DNA of 64,000 bases from Vulcanimicrobium alpinum (lineage in GTDB: Bacteria > Vulcanimicrobiota > Vulcanimicrobiia > Vulcanimicrobiales > Vulcanimicrobiaceae): contig NZ_AP025523.1 in the NCBI RefSeq assembly GCF_027923555.1, positions 682,001-746,000 on the forward strand, written 5' to 3'. Below the pieces are notes generated by a model. It ran no database searches and was not told where the DNA came from. It was given only the letters and a program-made list of their open reading frames with translations. This document shows, in pieces, positions 46,843 through 57,059 of the stretch (the first letter of the stretch is position 1; each line of letters begins with the position of its first letter). The position numbers were made by a program, and so were the translations under genes.

Positions 46843-48071
46843 TAGGGGCTCTGCTGCTGCTGCAGGTAGTTCGCGACGGGCTGCTCGCCGAGCGTGACGT
46901 CGACGTTCTTCTTGACGCCGGACGACCACACGCGCAGCGTGACCTTGGTCCCCGGCTTCATCGACGAGATCGTCGAGGTGAACTCCGGCGCCGTGTTCAC
47001 CGATTTGCCGTTGACCGCTTGGATCACGTCGCCCGGTTCGAGCCCGGCCTGCGCGGCCGCCGTTCCGTCGACGACGCTGCCGATCGCAACGCCGCCGGGA
47101 TCGCGGTAGCCGCCGAGCTGCGTGCGCACGTTGTTGTCGATCGTCACTACCTGCACGCCGAGAAACGCTTTGCCGGTCCCGGTGCCGTTCGCATCGAGCG
47201 TTTTACCGGGGTTTTTGGCGAGCGTCGCAGCCGTCTGCATCACCGTGGTCGATGGGATCGCGAAGCCGATCCCCTGCGCCGACGACGGGTTCGCCGTCGA
47301 CTGGTTGACGCCGATGACGCGTCCTTCGTAGTCGATCAGCGGGCCGCCGGAGTTGCCGGGGTTGATCGGCGCCGACGTCTGCAAGAGTCCTTTGAAGATC
47401 CGCAGCTGTTGGTCTTCGCCCTGGATCGGTTCGTCGCGGTTGAAGCCGGAGACGACGCCGACCGCGACCGAATGCTGCAGTTCCAGCGGTTCGCCGATCG
47501 CGATCGCCCACTGGCCCGCCGACACCTTGCTGGTGTCGACGAACTCGAGCGGCGGCGGCAGCTTCGCATAGCCGTCCACCTTCACGAGCGCGAGATCGAC
47601 GCCGGGATTCGAGGAGAACACATGCCCCTTCACCTTGTCGCCGTTATTGAAGACGACGGTGATCTGACTCGTCCCGTTCGGGACAACGTGCGCGTTGGTG
47701 AGGATCAGGCCGTCTTTCGAATAGACGAAGCCGGAGCCGGACGCGCGCTGGCGGACGCGCTGACGCACGACCGGGCCGCCGCCGCCGAACATCTGCGCGA
47801 ACGGATCGACCGGCACGAGCTGCGTGCCGTTGACGACGACTTCGAGCGCGACCACCGAGGGCTGCACCCGCTTGACTGCGTTCACGATTCGATCCTGATC
47901 GGTCGTCCCGGCGCCGGCTTGCAGCGGCGCGGCACTGACCGCCGGCGGCGTGTTTCCCGGGCCGGCGACGCCGGCGAAGTGCGTGCTCGCGTAGAGCATC
48001 ATCGAGAAGCTCCCGATGATCGCGCCGATGAGTCCGACGACTGCTGTCCCGAAGACGCTGCGAGACTTCAC
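46842..48071 (-). CDS. HtrA/DegP-like periplasmic serine protease
   Basis: The 409-residue protein has an N-terminal membrane anchor (residues about 9-28), a trypsin-like domain with His in NAHVVPNG, Asp in DLALVKVDG and Ser in GNSGGPL, and one PDZ domain (about 310-395; GDVIQAVNGKSV). One PDZ domain places it nearer DegS or HhoA than DegP. It should cleave or sense misfolded envelope proteins. GTG at 48071 has AGGAGC 10 bases upstream and was preferred over GTG 48113. Confidence 0.93.
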   Translation of the reverse strand: MKSRSVFGTAVVGLIGAIIGSFSMMLYASTHFAGVAGPGNTPPAVSAAPLQAGAGTTDQDRIVNAVKRVQPSVVALEVVVNGTQLVPVDPFAQMFGGGGPVVRQRVRQRASGSGFVYSKDGLILTNAHVVPNGTSQITVVFNNGDKVKGHVFSSNPGVDLALVKVDGYAKLPPPLEFVDTSKVSAGQWAIAIGEPLELQHSVAVGVVSGFNRDEPIQGEDQQLRIFKGLLQTSAPINPGNSGGPLIDYEGRVIGVNQSTANPSSAQGIGFAIPSTTVMQTAATLAKNPGKTLDANGTGTGKAFLGVQVVTIDNNVRTQLGGYRDPGGVAIGSVVDGTAAAQAGLEPGDVIQAVNGKSVNTAPEFTSTISSMKPGTKVTLRVWSSGVKKNVDVTLGEQPVANYLQQQQSP

Positions 48072-48166
48072 GTTGTTTCTTGCTCCTGCTTCATGGGCTG
48101 GTCTGGACGCCACTACTAACGAAGTGGGCCGCGGGTAGCGTTTCCGGGCGCCGTTTTCTCGAACCC

Positions 48167-48877
48167 TTAATCGCGCCCCGCCGTGCCGCTCGCGCGCACC
48201 CGGTCGTCGACGATCAGTCCGTCGCGGACCCGGATGATCCGCTTGGCGTGGGAGGCGACGTCCTCGTCGTGGGTGACCATGATGATCGTGCGGCCGCCTT
48301 CGTTCAAGTGCTCGAAGAGCGCCATGATCTCTTCGCTGGTCTGCGAGTCCAGGTTGCCGGTCGGCTCGTCGGCCAGCAGGACCGCCGGGTCGTTCACGAG
48401 GGCGCGGGCGATCGCGACGCGCTGCTGCTGGCCGCCGGAGAGCTCGCTCGGCTTGTGGTCGAGGCGATCCCCCAGCCCGACTTCGCGCAGCCGGTCGGCG
48501 GCGAGGGCGTTGCGCGCGCGCGTGCCGATGCCGGCGTAGAAGAGCGGAAGGGCGACGTTCTTCACCGCGCTGGTCCGCGCCAGCAGGTTGAAGCCTTGGA
48601 AGACGAAGCCGAGCTTTTTGAGGCGGATCACGGCAAGGCCGTCGTCGGGAAGCGTCGAGACGTCGACGCCGTCGAGGCGGTAGGTACCGGTGGTGGGGCG
48701 ATCGAGGCAGCCGAGCGTGTTCATCAGCGTCGATTTGCCGGAGCCGGAGGGGCCCATGATCGCGACGTACTCGCCCGCGTCGATGCGGAACGTGACGCCG
48801 TTGAGCGCGTGGACGTGAACCTCGCCGAGGTCGTAGGTCTTGGTGACGTTGACGACGTCGATCGCGGGATCATTCAT
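48167..48877 (-). CDS. MacB/LolD-type ABC ATPase
   Basis: The 236-residue ATPase has Walker [11 protein letters not shown]-loop [10 protein letters not shown], signature LSGGQQQR, Walker [13 protein letters not shown] and THDEDVA. It is of the MacB/LolD/FtsE subgroup that drives FtsX-like permeases. It is the last gene of a six-gene operon; ATG 48877 overlaps the end of the upstream permease gene. Confidence 0.93.
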   Translation of the reverse strand: MNDPAIDVVNVTKTYDLGEVHVHALNGVTFRIDAGEYVAIMGPSGSGKSTLMNTLGCLDRPTTGTYRLDGVDVSTLPDDGLAVIRLKKLGFVFQGFNLLARTSAVKNVALPLFYAGIGTRARNALAADRLREVGLGDRLDHKPSELSGGQQQRVAIARALVNDPAVLLADEPTGNLDSQTSEEIMALFEHLNEGGRTIIMVTHDEDVASHAKRIIRVRDGLIVDDRVRASGTAGRD

Positions 48878-50072
48878 AGCGCAGGGCCTCGATGGGGTCA
48901 AGGGTCGCTGCGCGCCAGGCGGGATAGGTGCCGAACGCGACGGTGACCAGCGTTGCGAAGCCGGTCGCGATCGCGATGCTGCGCAGCCATGGGATCGGCG
49001 CGACGACGCCGGAGAGGTGCACGATCGCGACGTTGTTGACCACGCCGCCGATCGCGACGCCGAAGATCAGGCCGATGAGACAGCCGAAGCCGGAGAGCGC
49101 GAGCGCTTCGATGAAAAACTGCAGGAGCACTTGAAAGCGGGTCGCGCCGATCGCTTTGCGCAGGCCGATCTCGCGCGTACGCTCCGCCACGCTGACCAGC
49201 ATGATGTTGAGGATGCCGATTCCGGCGACGAGCAGCGAGACCGCGCCGATCAGCGCGACGACGAGCGTGATCCCCGCGAAGAGTCCGTTGACGGCGTTCG
49301 AGAACGTCTTGCGATCGAAGGTCTGGTAGGTGACGCGGCCTTTCTTGAGCTGCTTGAGCCAGCGCAGCGTGTCGCTCTCGGTTCGATCGACTTGCGTCGG
49401 ATCGGCGAGCAGAAAGCGAGCGGCGACGATCGCGCGGCCGCGCGCGTACTGCCGTTCGTAGGTCGGGTACGGGATCGTCACGCCTTGATTGATGACGACC
49501 GGGACGATCCCGCTGGCGGCTTTACCGAGCACGCCGACGATCGCGTAGCGGTGTTCGCCGACACGCAAGGTCGCGCCGACCGGATCGCCGGTGATCCCGA
49601 GCGCGGTATACGCTTCGTTCGAGAGGACGCACACGTTGCGCGCCGTCGCGATGTCGTCGGCGGAGATCTTGCGGCCGAAGCGGATCGGCGTCGCGGTCGC
49701 GAAGCGCTCGTCGGCGCCGGCGCCCAGCGAGACGCGCCGGGTGAGATGACCGTAGCTCGCGCGCAGCGATTGTCCGCCGGCCGGGATCGCGTCGACGAGG
49801 TTGGGCACCTCGTACTTCGCTCGCTGGAGGTCGGAGAGACGGATCGCGGCGCGGGTGAAATCGCTTTGCTGCGCGTTCGGAAACACGACGAACGTCGCGT
49901 CGCTGATCCCGCCGAGGATCCCCTCGACCGCTCCCGCCATCCCGGCGCCGAGGACTTGGATCGCGATCACCGCCGTCACGCCGATGATCAGCCCGAGCGC
50001 GGTGAGGATCGAGCGCACGCGGTTCGCGGCGAGCACCGCGAACGCTTCGGTGAAGTACTGCCAGATGCTCAC
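48870..50072 (-). CDS. MacB-type FtsX permease (second)
   Basis: The 400-residue protein has one N-terminal helix after [15 protein letters not shown], a large periplasmic domain (about 45-270) and three C-terminal helices with [16 protein letters not shown], the MacB hallmark. It lacks a fused ATPase. Its start overlaps the previous permease stop by four bases. With the other permease it probably forms a heterodimer, unlike the homodimer of E. coli MacB. Confidence 0.91.
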   Translation of the reverse strand: MSIWQYFTEAFAVLAANRVRSILTALGLIIGVTAVIAIQVLGAGMAGAVEGILGGISDATFVVFPNAQQSDFTRAAIRLSDLQRAKYEVPNLVDAIPAGGQSLRASYGHLTRRVSLGAGADERFATATPIRFGRKISADDIATARNVCVLSNEAYTALGITGDPVGATLRVGEHRYAIVGVLGKAASGIVPVVINQGVTIPYPTYERQYARGRAIVAARFLLADPTQVDRTESDTLRWLKQLKKGRVTYQTFDRKTFSNAVNGLFAGITLVVALIGAVSLLVAGIGILNIMLVSVAERTREIGLRKAIGATRFQVLLQFFIEALALSGFGCLIGLIFGVAIGGVVNNVAIVHLSGVVAPIPWLRSIAIATGFATLVTVAFGTYPAWRAATLDPIEALRYE

Positions 50073-51262
50073 GAGCGGAGCGCCGCGATCGGGTCGAGGC
50101 GCGACGCGCGGATCGCCGGATACGTGCCGAACACGCAGCCGACGAGCGTCGAGAAGCCGACGGCGACCGAGATGATGAGCAGATACGGGATCGGTGCCGG
50201 GCCGACCAGCGACTCGACGGCGCGATACGCCAGCAGGGTCGCGACGAAGCCGAGCACCGTCCCGACCCCGCCGCCCATGAACGAGAGCAGGATCGCCTCG
50301 AGCAGAAACTGCAGCGCCACGTCGCCGCGCTTCGCGCCGATCGCCTTACGCAGCCCGATCTCGCGCGTGCGCTCGGTGACCGAGACCAGCATGATGTTCA
50401 TGATCCCGATCCCCGCGACGACGAGCGCGACGCCGCCGATCCCGGTCAGCCCGGCCGCCACGATCCCCAGCACGTTGTTGAAGACGTTGACCTGCGCCGT
50501 ACTGTCCTGCGTCTGATACTGCGCGCGCGCACCGTGCAGGCGGCGCACCGACGCGTCGACGGCCTCGGAGACGCGGTCGACGGAGACGCCGGGCGCGGCG
50601 TAGATCGTGAGCGAGTCGATCGGACCCGGCGTGAAATCGTGAAACCACGTGTACGGGATCAGCGCGAAATCGCTCGCGCCGATCGAGTTGAACAGGCTCC
50701 CCTTGATCTCGTTGAAGACGCCGACGACCGTGCAGCGCGAGCCGCCGACGCTGACGACGCCGCCTTCGGCCGGACCGCCCTTGAACAGCTTGTCGGCGAG
50801 CGGTGCGGTGAGTTCGCAGACGTGCGCAGCCCCGGCGACGTCGGCGCGATTGAAACGGCGGCCTTCGCGCAGCGTGATGCTGTCTTTGTAATAATCGCTG
50901 GCAGAGCCGACGAAGGTGTTGATCGCCACGCCGTTCGCGCGCAGCGTGAACGAGCGGGTGTACGACGGCTCGATGTGATCGAGCAGCGGACCCGCGGCCG
51001 CTTCGATCGTGCGGACGTCGCGGTACTGGATCGCGGCCGCGCGCGCGTCGTCCTGATTCGAGTCGACGGCGATCGTGATCCCCTGGTCGCCGAAGGAGTT
51101 GAGCGTCCCGGTGATCCCGCCCGACGCCGCGCGGCTGATCCCGAGCACGGCGATGATCGACGACGTGCCGATGATCATCCCCAGCATCGTGAGGATCGAA
51201 CGCGTCCGGTTGCGCCAGATCGCGGCGAACGCCTCGGCGGCGTACGCTCCCAACCGCGTCAC
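50069..51262 (-). CDS. MacB-type FtsX permease (first)
   Basis: The 397-residue paralogue has the same plan: RTRSILTMLGMIIGTSSIIAV, a periplasmic domain and [20 protein letters not shown] before the last three helices. It differs enough from the next permease that a heterodimeric channel is likely. Four-base overlaps link it to both neighbours. Confidence 0.91.
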   Translation of the reverse strand: MTRLGAYAAEAFAAIWRNRTRSILTMLGMIIGTSSIIAVLGISRAASGGITGTLNSFGDQGITIAVDSNQDDARAAAIQYRDVRTIEAAAGPLLDHIEPSYTRSFTLRANGVAINTFVGSASDYYKDSITLREGRRFNRADVAGAAHVCELTAPLADKLFKGGPAEGGVVSVGGSRCTVVGVFNEIKGSLFNSIGASDFALIPYTWFHDFTPGPIDSLTIYAAPGVSVDRVSEAVDASVRRLHGARAQYQTQDSTAQVNVFNNVLGIVAAGLTGIGGVALVVAGIGIMNIMLVSVTERTREIGLRKAIGAKRGDVALQFLLEAILLSFMGGGVGTVLGFVATLLAYRAVESLVGPAPIPYLLIISVAVGFSTLVGCVFGTYPAIRASRLDPIAALRS

Positions 51263-52803
51263 GGCTTCGGCGAGGGGCTCGCGGAGGGAAGCGCCGTCGG
51301 CGAGACGTGCATCCCCTCGACGATGCCGATGTTGCGCTCGGCGACGACGGTATCCGCCGGGGCGATCCCGCTGCGCACCACGACCTGCGCGTCGTTGGTC
51401 GCGCCGAGTACGACCGAACGCTTCACCGTGGTGCCGTCGGCAACGACGAGCACGTAGGGCCGGTTTTTGTCGTCGCGGCGCATCGCGTCGGCGGAAAGCA
51501 CCAGGACGTGCGGCAAGTTTTGGGTCACGATGTCGACGTCGACGTTCATTCCGTCGCGCAGATACGGCACGGTGCGATCGAGCGCGATCGTGGTGATCAC
51601 CTGACGCGAGGTGTTCGAGGGATCGTCGCTCTTCTGCGCGACGGCGCCGACGGTGACGATGTGGGCGGGGAGCGTCGTCGTTCCGAGGTCTTCGCCGGAG
51701 ACGACGGCGGAGGCGCCGGGACGCACCGAGGCGACGTCCTGCTCGTCGACCCGCGTGCGCACGACGAAACCGGCGTTGGTGGCGAGCGTCACGATCGACT
51801 GCCCGGCGGTGACCGCGTCGCCCGGCTGCAGCGGCCGCAGGGTGTCGCCGGTCTCGGTCGCGATCGTCTGCACGACGCCCGCGAACGGCGCGGTGATGCG
51901 CAGGCGCGCGACCTGCTCGGACGCATAGCGCCAGTCCTCGGCCGCTTTCTGCGCGTCGGCTTGCGCGGCGAGGACGTCGCCGCTCTTGTCCTGGCTCGCG
52001 TTCGCGCGCGCGGCGGCGAGCGCCGCCTGCGCCTGCGTGACGGCGTCGCGCTCCGCGCGCACGCGATCGGAGAGCACCGGCGACTGCCGCGCAATCTGCG
52101 CGTACGTCTCGTCGCGGTCGCGTTTCGCCTGGTCGTAGGCGACCTGCGCCTGCTGTTCTTTGGCGAGATCGAGGTCGAGCGTGTTGCGCGCGATCGCCTT
52201 CTGCGCGAAGAGGTCGCGATCGGCGTCCGCGATCCGCTTCGCTTCCCGCAGATCGGTGGCGCGCTGTGCGACCGCCGCGTCGGCTGCCGCGCGCTGCTGC
52301 GATGCCGACGTGCCCCCGTACCCCAGGCCCGACTGCGTCCCGGCGCGCTGGTCGGTGATCGCCTGGTTCAAATTGAACTTCGCCTGTTCGAGCGCAGCCT
52401 GCGCCTGCACGACGCTCGAGCGGTTCTGTGCGGGCAGGACTGCGTTCGTCTGTTGGACGGTCCGCAGCCGACCCTGGGCCGCGAGATAGGCGGCGTGCGC
52501 CGTCGCTTCGGCGTCGACGAGCTGCGGGTTCGCGATCGCGGCGAGCAGGGTGCCGGCGGCGACGCGCTGACCGGGGCGGACCCAGATCGTCTCGATGTTG
52601 CCGGCTACGAGCGCGGCCAACGTCTGCGTCTGCGGCCGCTGGACCACGCCGGTTTCGGGCAATTTCATCTGGAAGCGCGCGTACGCGGCGCGGGTGACCT
52701 TCACCGGCGTCCCCGCGCCGCGCGGGCGCGCGACGAAGGCGCCGACCACGAGGATCGCGGCGATCGCGGCGATCGCAATGACGAGGTTGCGGCGACGATC
52801 CAC
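51259..52803 (-). CDS. periplasmic adaptor (MacA/HlyD family)
   Basis: The 514-residue protein has an N-terminal helix (residues 7-25), a split lipoyl domain (GNIETIWVRPGQRV and APFAGVVQTIATETGD), a very long coiled-coil hairpin between them (about 95-300, Ala/Gln/Arg rich) and beta-barrel/MP domains. It should bridge the permeases to TolC. The hairpin is longer than in typical MacA. It starts at a GTG directly next to the TolC-like stop. Confidence 0.92.
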   Translation of the reverse strand: MDRRRNLVIAIAAIAAILVVGAFVARPRGAGTPVKVTRAAYARFQMKLPETGVVQRPQTQTLAALVAGNIETIWVRPGQRVAAGTLLAAIANPQLVDAEATAHAAYLAAQGRLRTVQQTNAVLPAQNRSSVVQAQAALEQAKFNLNQAITDQRAGTQSGLGYGGTSASQQRAAADAAVAQRATDLREAKRIADADRDLFAQKAIARNTLDLDLAKEQQAQVAYDQAKRDRDETYAQIARQSPVLSDRVRAERDAVTQAQAALAAARANASQDKSGDVLAAQADAQKAAEDWRYASEQVARLRITAPFAGVVQTIATETGDTLRPLQPGDAVTAGQSIVTLATNAGFVVRTRVDEQDVASVRPGASAVVSGEDLGTTTLPAHIVTVGAVAQKSDDPSNTSRQVITTIALDRTVPYLRDGMNVDVDIVTQNLPHVLVLSADAMRRDDKNRPYVLVVADGTTVKRSVVLGATNDAQVVVRSGIAPADTVVAERNIGIVEGMHVSPTALPSASPSPKP

Positions 52804-54195
52804 TCAGACCCCCACGTCGACGACGGCGAGCGCGTCGGCGGTGCCGACGGCGGTGCGCAAGCGTACCAGCGCGTTGAGATACGCGACGCGCGCTGCGACC
52901 AGATCGTTTGCGGCGGAGAGCGCGCTCTGCTGCGCGGCCGCGGCGTCGGTGAGCGAGATCAGTCCGTTGCGGTACTGCAGCTGCGCGATCCGGGCGGATT
53001 CGAGCCCCAGCCGCGTGCCCTCGCGCTGGGTCGCGAGGTTGGCGTTCGCGGTCTGCACGCCGCGCAGCGCCTGCCGCACGTCGGTCGCGACGCCGGATTC
53101 GTCCGACGCGAGCGCTGCGAGCGCCGCATCGAGCTGCGCGCGCGCGGCGCGGTGCGCGGCGCGGCGCGAACCGTAGTCGATCACCGGGAGCGTGAACGAC
53201 TCGGTCGCGCCGAGGTTCCAGAAACCCGGCCGCTGGACGGCGTTGCCCGCGACGAGTCCGAAGCCGGGGACGAAGCGCGACGCGGTGCCCGACGTCGGCG
53301 ATTCGGAGTTGCCCAGCGATGCGCTGAGCGTGAGCTGCGGGCGGCGGTCGCTCTCGATCGCGGCGTCGGCGAGACGCGCGACGGCAACCTGCGCGCGGGC
53401 GCTCCCGATGTCGCTGCGCGCGTCGAGCGCCTGCGCGATCAGCGCCGCGAGCGGCGTCGTCGGAGGCGGCGGTTCGGGGAGGTCGACCGGTAGCGCGAAT
53501 GCCGTGTCGGGCGGTGCGCCGATCCGCTGCGCGAGCGCTTCGCGCGCGTTCGCCGCGGCGGCACGCGACGAGGTGAGCGTCGCTTCGCTGCGCAGCTCAT
53601 TCACCTGCGCGCGCAGGACGTCGACGCCGGCGACGCGGCCGACGCGCTCCTGCGCGCGGGCAGCATCGAGGAGCTGCTGCTGGTACGTGCGATCGCCGTC
53701 GGCGAACCGCACCGCTTCGCGCTGCTGCACCGCGTTGTACCATGCGGCCGCGACGTCGCTCGCCAGCTGCTGCTCCGCGCGCTTTTCATCGAAGCGCGCC
53801 GCCTCGACGTTGCGCTTCGCCTCCTGCGCCTGAATCTGCGCGAGCGATCCGTTGTAGAGCGTCCAGTTCGACCCGATCTGGGCGAGATTCTGCGAAAAGA
53901 CCGACGCTTGCGACAGACCGAACTGCTGGAACGATCCGCCGCTGTTCCCGTTTCCTTTCGAAAGCTGATTCTGCAGCGTCGCCGCGAGCGACGGAAACTC
54001 CGCCGCATGGTTCTTGGCGTACGTCGCTTCGTTTTGTGCGAGGGCGGCACGGCGGTTGAGCACCGTCGGGTCGTGATCGAGCGCGAATCGCACCGCGCCG
54101 CGCAGATCGAGCGGCGGCGCCGGCTGCGCGGCTGCCGGCACGACGAAGAAGGCGACCGCTGCGAGCGCGGCGCCTGCGCCGACGCGTGCGCGCAT
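52804..54195 (-). CDS. TolC-like outer-membrane efflux protein
   Basis: The 463-residue protein has a signal peptide (cut after PAAAQ) and two OEP repeats with long Ala/Gln-rich helices, including the conserved ALAQRIGAPP and RTAVG ends. Trimeric TolC channels carry substrate across the outer membrane, direct evidence for a diderm cell. The ATG overlaps the upstream stop (TAATG). Confidence 0.92.
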   Translation of the reverse strand: MRARVGAGAALAAVAFFVVPAAAQPAPPLDLRGAVRFALDHDPTVLNRRAALAQNEATYAKNHAAEFPSLAATLQNQLSKGNGNSGGSFQQFGLSQASVFSQNLAQIGSNWTLYNGSLAQIQAQEAKRNVEAARFDEKRAEQQLASDVAAAWYNAVQQREAVRFADGDRTYQQQLLDAARAQERVGRVAGVDVLRAQVNELRSEATLTSSRAAAANAREALAQRIGAPPDTAFALPVDLPEPPPPTTPLAALIAQALDARSDIGSARAQVAVARLADAAIESDRRPQLTLSASLGNSESPTSGTASRFVPGFGLVAGNAVQRPGFWNLGATESFTLPVIDYGSRRAAHRAARAQLDAALAALASDESGVATDVRQALRGVQTANANLATQREGTRLGLESARIAQLQYRNGLISLTDAAAAQQSALSAANDLVAARVAYLNALVRLRTAVGTADALAVVDVGV

Positions 54196-54932
54196 TACGG
54201 GGTAAACAGCGCCGCGAGACCGGCCGAGATGACGAGCCCCGCGATCGAGAACGCCCAGGCGATCGCGGGGGAGATCCGCGCGATCGCTACCAGGCCGTAT
54301 GCCTGCAGCGTCGTCACCGACAGCGTGACGATCGAAAACGCGGCGAGAAACGCCTGTGCCTTGTTCGGCGCCGACGGCGCCAGCAGCGCCAGGCTGGGCA
54401 TCGCGCGCGTCACCGAGCCCAGACTGTCGAACGACGCCGCGCCGCGCATCACGCAGATCAGTCCGGTGATGACGAGCCCGAGGCCGGTCACCACGCCCAG
54501 CGTGATCGCGAGCGCGAAGAAGTGCCGGAACGAACCTTCGCCTTTGCCGACCGCCTTCGCGAACAGCGCCAGGACCGCGGTGATGAGCCCGCTGATCAGC
54601 AGCCCGATCGGAAACCCGATCCATTGCAGTTTGACCGAGAGCCGCGCGAAGCTCATCGTCTGCTCGATCGCCTTCGCCTGCTGATCGGGCGGAAGTTTCG
54701 CGACCGCCGGGTTGGCGGCGTAGAGCGCCGGTCCCGAGGTCTCGAGCGCGTGCATGAACGCCGGCTGCATCAAGAGGAAGCCGGCGATCCCGAGCAGGCT
54801 CGCGACGAGATAGGCCCATCCCCACGCCGGGACCAGCCGGATGCGTTCGAACGCCGCGCTCGGTGCGATGACGATGTCGACGACGTTGTGCAGGCTGGAA
54901 CCGCGCTGTTCCGCGGCGGACGGGATGGTCAC
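54195..54932 (-). CDS. Yip1-domain membrane protein
   Basis: The 245-residue protein begins with the Yip1 pattern VVDIVIAPSAAFERIRLVPAWGWAY, then five helices, a loop with QQAKAIEQTM, and a C-terminal LQAYGLVAIARISPAIAW helix pair. Yip1 proteins are often found beside ABC exporters, with an unknown role. GTG 54932 has GGGGAG eight bases upstream, which fixes the start. It is the first gene of the export operon. Confidence 0.83.
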   Translation of the reverse strand: MTIPSAAEQRGSSLHNVVDIVIAPSAAFERIRLVPAWGWAYLVASLLGIAGFLLMQPAFMHALETSGPALYAANPAVAKLPPDQQAKAIEQTMSFARLSVKLQWIGFPIGLLISGLITAVLALFAKAVGKGEGSFRHFFALAITLGVVTGLGLVITGLICVMRGAASFDSLGSVTRAMPSLALLAPSAPNKAQAFLAAFSIVTLSVTTLQAYGLVAIARISPAIAWAFSIAGLVISAGLAALFTP

Positions 54933-54960
54933 GCGACATACTCCCCGGTCATGAGCGAGC

Positions 54961-55272
54961 TTACCTAGCGTTCGGCGATGGTGTTTCACCCACCAACGCA
55001 TCAATTCGGAGTTTTCGTTCGATGACCGCACGCGCCCGCTCCAGCCCGGCCAGGCGCGTTTCGAGCAGTTTGAGCCGCAGATACGATTGGACGAGCCGCC
55101 GCGAACGCCGCGAATAGAGGCTCGAGGCTGGGAACGCCGGATACGGGACCGGCGTCGCCGCGGGCCGCGAGGCGTGTGCGCCCGGCGGTGGAACCGTCGC
55201 CGCCCGGAGCGGGGTCGCGGCAGTCGAACAGAAGAGCACCAGCAGGGTGCCGGGGAACAGCGTGTTGCTCAC
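54961..55272 (-). CDS. small secreted or periplasmic protein
   Basis: From GTG 55272 the 103-residue product has a signal-like start (NTLFPGTLLVLFCSTAATPLRA), a Pro/Ala linker and a charged helix (SYLRLKLLETRLAGLERAR) that looks like a short coiled coil. AAGGA lies just upstream. It lies divergent to the RNase J gene and 28 bases upstream of the Yip1 gene, so it may be the true first gene of the operon. It has no recognised family and could be spurious. Confidence 0.45.
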   Translation of the reverse strand: MSNTLFPGTLLVLFCSTAATPLRAATVPPPGAHASRPAATPVPYPAFPASSLYSRRSRRLVQSYLRLKLLETRLAGLERARAVIERKLRIDALVGETPSPNAR

Positions 55273-55315
55273 GCCCGTCCTTCCCACCGGCACCGTCCTC
55301 CCGCAAGGATCCCCT

Positions 55316-57010
55316 TTGACTTCCGATACCTTTGTCGTCCCTGCTCCGCCCAGCGAGCCGTATCTTCGCATCGTCCCGCTCGGGGGCTGCGGCGAGATCG
55401 GCCGCAACATGACGGTCGTCGAGACCAACGACGATCTGGTCGTCGTCGACTGCGGGCTGATGTTCCCCGACGAGGAGATGTTCGGGGTCGACATCGTCAT
55501 CAACGACTTCACCTACCTGCGCGAGCGCCGCGACAAGTTCCGCGGCCTGCTGGTCACGCACGGGCACGAAGATCACATCGGCGGGATTCCCTACCTGCTG
55601 CGCGAGTTTCCGCAGATCCCGGTGGTCGGCACCCCGCTCTCGCTCGCGCTGATCCGCGCGAAGCTCAAAGAACACAAGCCCGGCGAGTGGCAGGCCCGCG
55701 AAGTCGAACCCGGCGATCGCGTGAAGTGGGGCGCGATCGAAGCGCAGTTCATCCACATCAACCACTCGCTGGCGGGCGCGTGCGCGCTGGCGATCCGCAC
55801 GCCGCTGGGCACGGTCTTCCACACCGGCGACTTCAAGTTCGATCAGACGCCGATCGACGGCGACCCCGCCGACTTCGCGTCGATCGCGCGCGTGGGCGAC
55901 GAGGGCGTGCTGGTGATGCTTTCTGATTCGACCAACGCGGAGCGTCCGGGCCACACGCTCTCGGAACGGATCGTCGGCGAAGCGTTCTCGAACATCTTCG
56001 CGCGGGCGAAGGGCCGCATCATCGTGACGTCCTTCGCGTCGAACGTCCCGCGCATCCAGCAGGTCGTCGATCAGTCGCGGCGCTTCGGGCGAAAGGTCGC
56101 GTTTCTCGGGCGTTCGCTCCAGAACGTGGTGCAATTCGCCGGCCAGCTCGGCTATCTCGACATCCCCGACGGTCTGGTGATCCGGCTCGAAGATGTCGAC
56201 GATCATCCGCCCGAGCAGATCTGCGTGATGACAACCGGTTCGCAGGGCGAGCCGATGTCGGCGCTGACCCGGCTCTCGGTGCGCGACCACAAGAAGTTCA
56301 AGATCGTCCCCGGCGACACGGTCGTGATCTCGGCGACGCCGATCCCCGGCAACGAGAAATCGGTCGCGAAGACGATCAACAACCTCTACCGCATCGGGGC
56401 GAACGTCATCCACGGATCGAGCGGCAACGCGCACGTCTCGGGACACGCATCGCAAGAAGAGCTGCTGCTGATGCTCAACCTGGTGCGGCCGAAGTACTTC
56501 GTCCCGATCCACGGCGAGTATCGGATGCTGGTGACGCACGGACGGCTCGCCGCGCAGACCGGCGTCGCCGGCGACAACGTCTTCGTCGCGGAGAACGGCG
56601 ACGTGCTGCAATTTACCAAAGAGGGCGCGGAGAAAGTCGGCCGCACGTACGGCGGCAACGTGATGGTCGACGGTTCCGGGGTCGGCGACGTCGGCGAAGC
56701 GGTGCTGCGCGATCGCAAGCATCTCGCCGGCGACGGGATCATGATGGTGGTGGTGACGGTCGATGCGGAAGAAGCGCGCGTCGTCGCCGGTCCCGATTTG
56801 ATCTCACGCGGCGTGTTCTACTTGCCCGAGTCCGGTGAACTCGTCGACGAGTTGAAAGAACGGCTGTCGCGCATCCTGGCCGACTGCAGCGTCGAGGGGA
56901 TCCGCGACATCGGCAACGTCAAGGAACACATCCGCTCGGGGCTCGCCAAGATGGTGTTCGAAAAATCGCGCCGCCGGCCGATCGTGATCCCGGTGGTGAT
57001 GGAAGTCTGA
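55316..57010 (+). CDS. rnj: ribonuclease J
   Basis: The 564-residue enzyme has a metallo-beta-lactamase domain with VTHGHEDHIGGI and later ligands in INHSLAGACAL and HTGDFKFD. The beta-CASP region contains SDSTNAERPG, and HGEYRML and a C-terminal domain complete the family pattern. It has 5' exo- and endo-nuclease activity in mRNA decay and rRNA maturation. The TTG at 55316 has AAGGAT five bases upstream and gives the expected length; a GTG at 55247 is less likely because it overlaps the divergent gene. Confidence 0.95.
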   Translation: MTSDTFVVPAPPSEPYLRIVPLGGCGEIGRNMTVVETNDDLVVVDCGLMFPDEEMFGVDIVINDFTYLRERRDKFRGLLVTHGHEDHIGGIPYLLREFPQIPVVGTPLSLALIRAKLKEHKPGEWQAREVEPGDRVKWGAIEAQFIHINHSLAGACALAIRTPLGTVFHTGDFKFDQTPIDGDPADFASIARVGDEGVLVMLSDSTNAERPGHTLSERIVGEAFSNIFARAKGRIIVTSFASNVPRIQQVVDQSRRFGRKVAFLGRSLQNVVQFAGQLGYLDIPDGLVIRLEDVDDHPPEQICVMTTGSQGEPMSALTRLSVRDHKKFKIVPGDTVVISATPIPGNEKSVAKTINNLYRIGANVIHGSSGNAHVSGHASQEELLLMLNLVRPKYFVPIHGEYRMLVTHGRLAAQTGVAGDNVFVAENGDVLQFTKEGAEKVGRTYGGNVMVDGSGVGDVGEAVLRDRKHLAGDGIMMVVVTVDAEEARVVAGPDLISRGVFYLPESGELVDELKERLSRILADCSVEGIRDIGNVKEHIRSGLAKMVFEKSRRRPIVIPVVMEV

Positions 57011-57059
57011 CGCCGGGCTTGCCGGCCCGCCTCACGCGCGTGATACACACTCGTGCGCG

